From: Oegoconia quadripuncta
Taxonomy: Eukaryota; Arthropoda; Insecta; Lepidoptera; Autostichidae
Direction of reading: 5' to 3'
Length of the DNA stretch: 64,000 nt
NCBI GenBank assembly: GCA_949316235.1
Contig: OX438743.1
Location: 32,333,242-32,397,241 of the forward strand
The position numbers were made by a program, and so were the translations under genes. How positions within the stretch are numbered: position 1 is the stretch's first letter; each line of letters opens with the position of its first letter. Positions 24,601-36,600 of the stretch are shown here, piece by piece. Under the pieces are notes generated by a model. That model had not been told where the DNA came from. It saw only the letters and a program-made list of their open reading frames with translations, and did not search any database.

Positions 24601-27600
24601 TAAAGCGGCCATTGATGGCTTCCACAACCCATCTGCACATCGTTACAAGTCTCGACTTGTTCGCATCTTCTGTTGAGAGTTGCGTTTCATTTCGTCTTTT
24701 AGTTGGAGGCATATGTGCATTATATCCGTGTGACTCTATTTCCGGAATTGCATCCCGGAAGCCTCTGTCCAGAATAAAAGTGTCATCTTGTTCAAAAAAA
24801 TAATGGAATGCATTATCTTCAATTGGTTCGCCGTGATTATGTAATAAGTTCTGCATTATTTCTGCATCTGTGGTTTTTGCGTCGTACGGTCCAGTGATGT
24901 CTAAAATGTGACCATCAGTACAAACGATCATGAACGGTTTGATTAGGTTTTTATATTTATGTACACTGTAACTACGCCTCTGAAATGGAAAGTTTGCACT
25001 TTTTTCGACATAAAGATAAGTTCCATCAAGTATTGCTATTACTTTGGGAGCGTCTGAGTTTCCAAATATATGATGAGGTAAAACTCTGTTTCGATTGATT
25101 GCTTCACTGCGGGTGATATGGTCAAGCCCTAGATGCAACGGAACAAAATCATTCAGCAGACAGCTTCTTACTAGACGAACTTTTCGATCGACACTTTGCC
25201 TAGATATATTAAAGGCGGTTCCCAATCGTATACTTGGTTCGCCGGTTCGAAGTTTGCTTAAATATACTCCCAAGTCAAGCTGTGGTGTGCTGGACTGCTG
25301 TCGAAGGGTTGGTATTTGGCCAATGAGATGGTTAAATTGTGTATGGTTTAATCCTGTCCAAAAGTGGAGATCTTCTTCCGTTATCTCAGTCATATTTTCA
25401 AAGTTCATACTACACTTATTTTCCAGGGCTTCAGTATACAGTCTCACTATATCATGTAAGCCTTCTGAGTCAATGTCAGTGTGTCTGTGTGTTATATGTT
25501 GAGCAAAATCTTCTAAAGACGTTGTCCTTAAATGATGTTCACAAATGCGGGCTAGGTTTGGTATATATACACTGTAATAGCTGAGAAGTTGAATCTTGAT
25601 GACATTACTGACACGGCGCAGTTGCAATCGATTGCAGCCGTCGAACATACACCTTCGGGACGTATTGGCTACTCGAGTTATGCCAGGAGGAAATGGAACT
25701 GCGGCAGTAGGTACAGCAGCTCGGTTTTGGTTTATGTTGGCATCTATTCTATACCAACACGATTGACATATAGATCTGGAGCCATCGAACGGAATCTGTG
25801 AAACAAGTAAAAACAGCTATTTATGTGAAACTTAGAATTATGAGGCTGCAAACTGTACGACAGAGGATTGATGGCGCGATAGCGGTGGCGAGAGCAGCGT
25901 GGTTAGATGAAACATACAAAATGTATGCGTTTGTCTCATCGCACTGCGTTTACAACCGCTGCCGCCCCGCCGCCCACTGTTGTCCAGTTTGTAGCCTTGC
26001 AGTTATTGGCAAAATCACGAATCTTGAGCTGACCTAATGTGAGCGGACAGATATGTTATTTCTCCGCACCCATGCGGAGTTATTATTCCTTCCTATTTAT
26101 AGTATTTATTTAACTTACCTCTTGTGGTGGTTCGAAGGTATTGAGAATAACTTCAACGATGTCTCGTCTTGATCGTACTAAACTTTCATTAAGTATGTGC
26201 GTTCGACGGCGCCGAAGCGAGTGTCCACATGAAACACAATTGTTATTCACTGCAGCTACAACTGGCTGAGGTTGATTTAAGCGGACATTGACGGTATGCC
26301 AACACGAATGGCATATACATCTCGTGCCATTAAATTGAACCTGAAACGTTAATGATCATAGTTTTACATGTTATATTTTCCTAAAAATGATTCTACCAGC
26401 CCTGTTTGAAAAACAGCCACACGTGGGGCAGGCATGTAGAACACTTGATACCAGTAGCCTATGGGACATAACAATATCAGTGTTAAACGCTCCCTGAGTC
26501 CCTGCAAAGTTATAAAAAAAGGTAGCAGAATGCTGTATAGAGTGCGCTGTGTTGCACTTGCGGGCTCTTAAGGCCGTATAGATAAATAGGAGAGTCTATT
26601 TATCGTATTATGTATTATAACATGTGGTCATATCAAACCTAACATGTACATCGCTGTAATACTTATTTTACATTGATAAATCTAGAATATAAAGTATTTC
26701 CACGTATATTATGTTTATTATAGAACAAGATAAGTAAATACGACCCAAATCGCCCCATTGGTACATTCTGGGAACGGACGGTTGGCGCACGCTCTAACCA
26801 CTAATAAATAATAATTAAGTTCGTAAAAATAAATACAGTATAATAGGTACTTGTCACATTATATTGAATGTGAAACAAGTTTTAACATCCAAAGAATTTT
26901 GTTAGATACATACCTCACGGGGTGGTTCTATGGCATTTAGAATATGTTCCACGAAGTCTCGTCTTGACTGCAGTAAACGTTCGTTAAGAACGTGTCTACG
27001 ACGTCCTCGAAGTGTATGTTGGCACACAATTATCCGCCATATCAACATCCAAATACAAAGAAATATCACAGAAGTCCGGTAAAAACACGCCAGGTCGCAA
27101 CAAACATACAAAAGCACAATTATAAAACGCACAGAACACAAACGTCAAGAACGAACGCTAGCGCAGGTCTGCGAATAGTTGTACTACGAACTTAGTGATT
27201 ATAATGGCGACTCTTTTTGTCTCTCTCTAACTGCAGAGTCCTATATTGCTGTTTCGTTCGCTCATTTACTATTGTTATCGCTCCGCTCGCCTACCTGCAA
27301 GCGACCTTGAGCCAAAGCCTTTGTGTCCATCATATCCTTCTGTTACGAGTAAAATATTATATGTACCTACTTATTTAGTTAGGAGATTTTATCATTATAT
27401 ATATATATTTATTATGTACACTAGGCAGTGATTTCTGGGGCTGCGTATATTTTCATTAAGCATATTAACATCATATTTTTAATAAAGTAATAAAAAAAAA
27501 AAACATTTTTTTTATAAATCGACGCCTGTATAATAAAACTGGCAATTTTTATGTTTGCCAGTAAGGATCACGATTATAACCGGTTATTATTTTATTACTT

Positions 27601-30600
27601 ATTAGTATTTATAATTTGAGATACATCTCTTTTACCCCGGAGCTGGGTTTTTTTTTAGCATTCTACTTTGCAATAAGATTATCCATACAAAATTTATTGT
27701 CATTTACAAATAAAATACTACATTACTTAACTAACTCAAGTATAGAGACAACAGACTTACTTTGTGTACATAATAATAATTGGTAATTACAAAAACAGTT
27801 AAGATCCCTATACGACTAAGACAGGCGCTTTGTACATGTGACACTCGCCCACGTGACTGGTAGCTTAGCTGATATTTCGATAGCTTGCACTGACCCCTTG
27901 TTGTTGACTACCAAAGAAAGAGATGGTTAAATCCAATTCTATTCCCAAAAATTCGCTGAGCATCATCCCTTTCCATTGCACATTATCAATACAGTTCGTG
28001 ATTTATAATTTCAGACACATTTTCGATCTGGTGTTGACCCGTAAGAACCTCTGGCTGAAGATGACAGAGTTGGAAGCGCGCGCTACCGAACCGGGTCGGT
28101 ACCATAACCGCGGTGGCCAGTTGCTTCGGGAAGAGAAAGAACGCAAGTCCATTGCTAGCAAGGTAAGATTCAGATCTTAACTGACCTGTCTGCTATTTGT
28201 TTTAAATGTTTGTCTTCAATACTTGCTATTTGAGGAGTGGGCGAATAAAAGGTCACATTGCAGTGCTTTGGTTGTGAGTTTTTTCACTGGATCGGGTTTC
28301 TTTACTCTATAATGCCTTGTTTTTTCTTTACACAGAGATCTTACCACTTTTGCTCACTATCTTGACATAAAGATGGACTTACAAATTATCGGATTGCGTT
28401 GGGATGACACTCATTAGGCTATCTTTCGCTAATTAGCCTTGCGACCGTCCTGGCAATGCACTACATTCTACATTAATAAAATAGACCTGGACAATGGACC
28501 CACATACTTCCTTACATAATGCATACAACCTGCACACGTGCGTCAACATACGTATATTCCCCGCGACGCATAACCACCGCGCACCATAAGGTTAATTTTT
28601 TTAGAAGCTAAGATTTATTTAGCTGTCTTGGCAGCTATACATATAGGATGATTGGTAAAAGGACAGATTCCTTTTAAAGTGTGATTGTAGACCTGAATTG
28701 CATCAAATATCTTAGGAGTAAGGGGCTGACACTAGGAAAACACTAACGAAGGTAATATGACATTATTTCGACAAATTGTCATACATACGACGTATGTGGT
28801 TGTACATACCACGTAAAGTTTGGAGACCTTTCCCTAAAGGTTGTTTCTTACGAGCTATGTGGGTGTTCACTGCCGCTTCACTTTTCCTGTATGCTATGTC
28901 GGCGAATTTCTTTTTTCCTTATGTACTTGTACTACTTATCATGTAGAGACTTGTCCTTTGCGTATTCGATAGGCAAGACAAGTATTTTGGATGAGGTCAA
29001 ATCGTATAAAAAATCTTTTACAGTTGCCAAAGATAGAGGAGCAAATACGCGCGCTGGTGACTGTTTACGAGGCTAAGTCAGGCAATACGTTCACAGTGGA
29101 CGGCAAGCCTCTGTTGCAGCTCATGACTGACGAGTGGGAAACCAGGAAAGCAGTAAGTGATCATACTTTATATCAACATCGTCTAAATGCATATACATGC
29201 TGAAAGTAACCTGGGGGTTTTCTTGTAGGCAAGATTTGCGTGAACAGTGTTTAGTACAGTAGTGCATGCCTAGTTTACACGTGACTACTTGAAAGGCAAC
29301 TTTCACTATACTTATACATTATACTAAAAACTGTCCACCTGTAAATCGGTCATTAGACGCCTTTAGACGTCAGTTTAACCATAAACTGATGAAAATGATT
29401 ATATAAATATTTTGTTTTGGTGTCCTGTAATCATGTATTTGTTTGAATGCCTGTAAAATGACAATCCGTAAATCATTCTTCAGTCAAATTCGGTTTGTTG
29501 TCCAGAAAACGGCCTTTCGCGGCTAAGTATAGAGCTTAATTGACCCAGCTGAATGTTATTCCTTTTATAATTCATGATTTACGGAATTGACTGATGCTTG
29601 CATGTGAATCTAAAGGACGCCTTAAAGTTCATCTGGTTATCTTTCATCGATACACTGCGCAAAGGAATTGGTGATCGCGAGTTTTGGAGGACTTTTTATC
29701 AGGGCGTTGCTGCCCTTTAGTCTTATGCTATAAATAACTGATTCTTGTAGTGGGTAGTTGGAATCCCACTAGGGGTTAATGTTTATATGATGGATACCAA
29801 CATTTATTCCCGATTCATGGAAGTTTTATATGCAAGTTATATTAGCTTTTCCATTTTCTAGCATCCATAGCACAGATATTTGCCTAGTTTGGGACCAAAT
29901 AATTCCTGTAAGTGTCCCTAATATTTACTTATTGTTATTTATTAAGTTCATATGCACAATTCTAATGTGGATAACACATAGGCGTACGCGGATGACGCCT
30001 CGGGTGAAGCACTTGTTTAAACTAATAATGTAGGTTCAACAGTTATAGACATATTGGATATTCATGTTATTATCACTTAAGTGACCCCAAGAAGTTTAAA
30101 ATGATAATGTATTTTGTTTGTTATTTGCAAAGCCAGTGAGATAAGTGTCCAATTTGTCCATCTCCAAAATGCCCTACATTTACCGAAAGTTCGCCATCAT
30201 TCGTGGCCAACATTTTACAATCATAGTAAGGAGTATTTAGTACTCATGAAGCATTGCGTCTTAGTCTCCAGGCCAATGCATCTGCAGCATTCATTGGTGT
30301 TGCAGATTTTGTGGTAACGGCTCTGCAATCCCAATGGTGCGGCCAGGGTGATGATTTTCCAACACGGGCCCTGGTATCGTTGTCATCCTGTTTCTGATCT
30401 ATTGCTGGACATAGCCCTTTCCCAAGTCAGATTGTTTGCAATATTTTGAAGATAACAAAATTAATTACATGTCATTTATTTGCAAAAGGTAAATATACAA
30501 GACATAACAACGTGAAATTGGAATTCGCGTACTCAGCGATAGTAGTTGATCAAGCGACAATGTGTCGTTTCGAAGCATTTGGGTTCAGTAAAGTGCCTCA

Positions 30601-33600
30601 CACACATCACATGGCTATATCGCAGTACCACAGTAGGGCACAGGCTTACGTTACAATTGATGGAATGCAGACCACCAGGCTCAGTGAGGATTAAGGGACA
30701 ATTATAAAAGGTCTCAGTTTTAAAATCATAATATTTGCCATAAAGGGGTTTGAAACAGCTTGCATTTTAGAAGAAAAGCGTAGCGTTTTGTGCTAATGGC
30801 TGTTGTTTGTTTTTCTTAACTGTTACCTACACCAGTATATTTACAAGTATTATATAATAATAGTAATATATAAATTAATTATCATCACAGAACATGGCTG
30901 AGTTTCCATGATCAGTGGTCAATAATCTCTCAAATTCATTGACCTGGGCCCGCAGTCTCGACATAGATAGCAACCGATTTCGGTCGTTAACTCCTAACGA
31001 TCTTATTCTAAATGTTATAGTGTTCATAATCATATCGGTTTTTGTTGGAAGCCTGAATCGTAGTTTCAATGGAAACCGATATTTTGATACTAAACACTAA
31101 TTCTCCAAATAAAATAATATTGTTAGGACTTAACCACCGAAATCGGTGGTATAGCGATCGCTATCTATGTCGAGACTGCGGAGGCAGGGGGCCGATCGAG
31201 CTAAGTTTGAACGATAATACTAATACAACCATATACCATAAGCAAAAACGTTACGTTAAGCGCATTTCGTATCGCGCTAATCATATGAATGGAAATTAAA
31301 CTAGTTTTTTTTTTCTTACTCGTGGTTAGCTCTAAACATTTTGGGTTTGGTTTTACATTGGTAGTGGTGCCGATTCTGGCGTGCAGTCGTTAAACTAATC
31401 TAAATCTAAAAATCTTTAATTTTTAATGCATTTTCTAAAATATTCTGAAATACACCTATCGATAAATTTAGAGATGGTTTTGCCATATCTTACGGACGCC
31501 TAAATTGAATACTGTATTGTCATAGTCAAAATCAGATATTTTTCTCCCGAACCGGTTTTTAAAACGTTTGTTAATCAATGACTTAATATGTGGAATTGCT
31601 TTACCGCATTTTATAATTTAATTTGGCTTTTGTTTTTGACTCAAAATTTGTCTATTTGTACAGGTTTTGGTTAATTACGTTTCTTTATCGAGAATGGGAA
31701 AATGGCAACATTCTTTTAAGAAGGTTCTCTTCTATCAAAATAATTTAGGTTTCAGATTACAATCAAAAATGGAGATTACAATACAATTATACCGTTGATA
31801 TTTAATAGTTACTGGAATTAGGAAAATACTTACCTACCTTAAAAAAATATTTAAAAAATTTAGCGATATTTTTCACCGCGGCCTTAAATTCAAAATAAAA
31901 CATGTTAGGAAAGTCTTTTGTACTCCTACAAAAGACTTTTATGTAAAGTTCACACTTTTTGGGCTGTAGATAGCCCAATATATCTGGAAAAACTTACTCT
32001 CTAATTTTAAACGTGATTATTTTAGATGGCGGCTAAATTTAGCTTATAATATGTCTTAGATGGCTTTCTGGAATAGGTTTTAATCTCTAAAACTTAAATT
32101 GAATTGATTTAGAGTGAATTAAAATTTTAGAAACGCCAAAATTTTAGTGATCTCACGTAGAATAGGAAATCGGTTTGGAGCACTCTAAATTCAAATTTAA
32201 GTTTTAGAGGCCACTGCGGAATCAACACCAGTGTCAACGATATAATCGTTCACATAAAATAGCGCGATATTATTTTTTACTTCAGCTGACCTAAAGCTAA
32301 ACCAAAACCAAAAACGTTCCGTTCGAACGGTAAAACCGTTGTAAAATAACGCGATTGGTCCTTAGTTGTTTTAAAGTAAAATACACACATACACATAATT
32401 CAATTGACATTTTATATTTGCGTTTTCATGGCGAGTGATGCAAAATTGAGACCGGTACTGGAATTTAATTTTTTTAATGTAGGTGACAGTACAAGTTATT
32501 ATCGTTTGAACAGGAGCGTCATAACAAGCTGTCTGCCCGCAAGCAGGCGCTGACTCCTACAACGCCGCTGTTCCGTTCGCTCGCCACCTCGCCCCTGGGG
32601 AAACGCAATCGCACCGCCGCCGGCCTAGCCGCTACCGCCGAAAAGAATAGGTAAGTATCCCTTTCTCAAAAATGCTATAAAATGTAGGCAATACATCTGC
32701 AAGGTGGAAATTGAAGGTCCCTGGAACTTAGAACTCTCGAGAAAAACACATGACTGAATCAATAACACTCCTGAAATTAAGCATAAAGTCCCTCATAAAA
32801 TACGACTACTTACCGTATTATTTCTATCTGGAGCTGTCAATATATGTGACTGACAATTTCACTAAAGAGTAGAAAGTTGTAAGTGAATTTAAAAAATTAA
32901 AGAAGCGTAAATCTATGTTAATCATTGATTGTGTTCTAATATTATTATGTTTGTTATATATTTAAAAAAGCGCTGTATATGCTTTGACCGTAATTGACTT
33001 CTTTACAGGTCTCTGCAGAATATTTATATTCCCGTAGCGTAAATTCCAACCTAAAACTGTTTGAAATGTCATCCATTGCACCCAAATGTTGGATTATTTA
33101 CAATATAACACACTCTAAGAGTGATATTATTTGCGCCGCGTTATGTATGAAAATCCCGGTATCGAACCCGGAATCTTGCGTAGCATGTGGTGCCCAAGTA
33201 TTTTCCATGGAGAACGTCGGAAGTGCCATTTCATATTTGGTGGACTCTAGGTGTAGTATATAGAGACATATTGACAGGTCTTTCGACTTGTAGGCCGCCA
33301 CCGAAGCGCCAACTCATCACGGGCAGCGCTAACAAGGCCTTCTCCATCTTGAACAACAACAACAACAACTCGGCGCTCAAGCGGTCTGCTATCACCACCA
33401 TCAAAAGGTAACTTTCAATTAGTTTACAACGTTAATTTTTGGCGAGCAGAAAAAATAAATAATCAGTTGCCTGTGGGTTTTAGCGCCTGTTTTCAATCAC
33501 CTGATGTTCAGGGGAAGATGAAGCCGAAGGTGACAGCGCACTTACCCGGAGTCGCTTATTCATTTGGGGACTGGCTACATCAGCTCAGACAGCTGGAACA

Positions 33601-36600
33601 CAAGAATGCTATCTATATTTCAGCTTGGCGTCGACTTATAGACTAGGGGGTAGCTAGCCAAATGGACATCTAAAAATGCCCAAACACTAACCATCTAAAG
33701 CGAAATGGAGAACTCTGACTTTTATTCTTTTGGTGGATTCTACTCTGCATTATTATGGCATTCTTATTATTTCAGAAAAAATAATAATACCGCTTTAAAA
33801 TTATTATTAGACGAAGTTTATTATATTTATATAGGCACGTAGATGAGTGATTTTACTGAAAATGGTGAATTTCTCCTAATCCCTATTACAATTTTAAAAA
33901 GATTTATATCAACTCAAACTCGCACACGTACGAAATAACGAATAAATGAGACATCAAATTGATGAACTAGAATTATTTCATTTTATGATAATAATACAAG
34001 GCCAGAAAAACAAATTGTTGTTCGTGGTTGAACATCGTAAAGTAGTTAAACAAATACACGTGTTTTTCATTGCTTCTTTACTATTTCAGTGCTCATTTGT
34101 GAATGCAATGAAGTGAGAAATGCGTTGCATCACGCACGGCAAGGCAAGTTTTGTTTGATTAGTGACAATAGTAATCAAAATTTTACATTCGCCTCTGTCG
34201 AGTTGCGTATCAACGCATTGCGTAAGGATTCACACACGCTAGGTACACGATCAACAGTGCCGTACACAACATAATCAGTGTTACACGCAATTAGAGATAA
34301 ATGGATGTAGTGCACTCGGATCTTCTAAGGTATCAATAGATTAGTCGAGAGCACTTCAATTTGACGACTGATTGGTGTCGAACGTAGTGGTGATACCAGC
34401 AGTGGCGGGTTCGAATTCCACTAGAGGTAAATGCTTGTGTGATGAATACGAATATTTATTCTCAAGTCATATATGTTTATACAAATATTTATTGCCTTTT
34501 TCACTTAGAAGGAGAGAAAAATGTTCATTTATTTCGTAAAAAAATCTTAAAATACTCGATGTAGCCTTGGTTCCCAGACTGGGCAAAGTTTGTATGTCAG
34601 AAGACAGCCGCTTTCCCGTACAATGATAAATTAGAAATAAACTTGGAAATTAGTACGTTATAATATAGTTTCTAAAGTTTAGACAACAACAAAATGGAAT
34701 AAAAAGAGGAGAGTAATGAATATAACACAAATTTTATACCTTTGTGTTGGGTGTGGGTTAGATGTGTATGTGTTGTGAATATGTGTTGTGCATTAGTGTA
34801 TTGTGGGTTTGAATGAGAAGTAGTGTGCGTGTGGTATAGAATATGCCAGAAGGTATTTATTACACTGCATATTGCAGCAACAAATTCTTTCAACCCTAAT
34901 AATCAAAGTATATTCGTTATCTACGATCCATAGGCTTTACCTAGTTAGGTTCTAAATAGTTGGTGTAAGTGTCCGAAATAAAAAAATGTATAAACACTAA
35001 TATGGAATTATATTGTAATGACTATTATTTTATCACCGCTCCCCCGATCGCTAACCACGTTTGTGTGAATCCTTACGAGAGGGTGTGAGAAATATGCCCA
35101 TGTAATGAGTAGTTTTATTACTAGAGTTGTATGTAAGAGTTTTAAAACACGTGTCATAGATAAAACCGATGTAACGCCAAATAAACATAAAAAAACTAGT
35201 AAGGTAACGTAGAAACGTAGTAACTATTTTTCTGTGATAACACTGCACTTGTAGATTGCTTTAACTATTAGAAAGTACATTGATTAAAGATGTTATCATT
35301 ATGTACAGCTAGGACCAAAGAGGTGTTATGCAAGAGTCCAGAGATATACCGATGTCTTCAATTAATGGGACATGAAGGGATGTTTTCTATTAAACGACGA
35401 TATTTTATTTTTTAAAGATAGAAAAATTGCATTTACGGATTTTTAAGAGTAGCTTATCTGAGTTGAGACCACCTATCAGACATTTCGTTTGTTATTTCAG
35501 ACGTATCAGCGGACGTCTAGCCGCGAGAGCAGTGGTTGAGAGTAAAGGGGACCATGCAAAGAGGAAGCTCGAGTATGGCGGTGAAGCGAAGAAAATGCCC
35601 AAAGTGGCCGTCAATGGCAGCATTCTCAAACACAAGCGTGCGGTGAGATGATAGTTTTATTATTATTATAGACGAGCAGCATTAACTCTGGTTTCTGTTA
35701 TACACAGTGTTGGAAGAGGTGACAGTGGTGTCGATTCTCTTAGCACTTTAGACTAACCTATCCGCTTTTGCTAGACAAACAAAAAGGACGACATGGTATT
35801 TTAGTCCTGTTACTATGTTCAGAAATCACTTCGAACGATATGAATAATTTTTAATTGTCATGTTTATGAGCTCTTAAGACCTTTGAGGATGCTATTTAAG
35901 AAGAATTAAAGTGACAGTCGTTATTTTTGTGTATTCATAGTCAAGAAAGGATAAACTAGCTTAAATATATTTTTAACGCATTCCGGGCCACAACACGTCT
36001 CTAGGCGTAATAATAAAACTTCTATTGTATCTGGTGATGTATCCCGGAACATAGTATAACTATTGTCCGTCGTATTATTTTTCACAGTCATTAATTTCCC
36101 AGTTACCTAGGTTTGGCTATTAAGTCTTAAAAACAGAATTTCACTAAACCATGAAAGAGTTGGCTGTCTTACTATTATTCAAATTTTGTATCAAAATGTA
36201 TCAATTTATAATTATACCCGAATTGGTTTAATCGTAACAAGGTAGCTTGTAATCATTGCAGAGGTGCTCAACCGTTGATAACACTTACCGGTGGATCGAC
36301 AGCATGCCAGCAATACCACTGCTTCTTATAATTTATCGATGTTTAAAGGCTTATTAAGCATTCAACAGCGCTGTAATGTTCTTGTTCTTATATAATTTAT
36401 TCTGAGATTAACACGCTAGATTTTATTGGTGTTCATATTACTTGTTACTGATTAATTATTGTATGAAATATTGTATGACTATTTCTTTTTTATTCTATAA
36501 CGTTTGGTTTCCTTACAATATTTAATTTTATCAGTATTTCATATTTCCGTCTGCGCGCAGTTCACCTAACCCGCACCGATTTCAACTTTATGTTGATATC

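Larger units (their letters stand above)
23346..27672 (-). mobile_element. 4.3-kb DDE transposon with ~150-bp inverted termini, in a PRC1 intron
   Basis: Left arm about 23370-23520 and right arm about 27510-27657 are near-identical inverted copies, sharing for example CCTTACTGGCAAACAT, AATAATAACCGGTTAT and TTATTATACAGGCGTCG. The outermost shared piece AGAATGCTAAA appears at 23353-23363 and, complemented, at 27656-27664. The left arm has about nine extra bases after it, so exact ends and target duplication are unresolved. The cargo is a spliced minus-strand transposase. It sits antisense in the intron between PRC1 exons ending 22831 and starting 28015. The inverted termini and intact main exon suggest recent activity. 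Confidence 0.88.

Noticed and set aside
34672..34893. Thr/His-rich minus-strand frame
   Set aside because: It is the translation of a TG/CA-rich tract.
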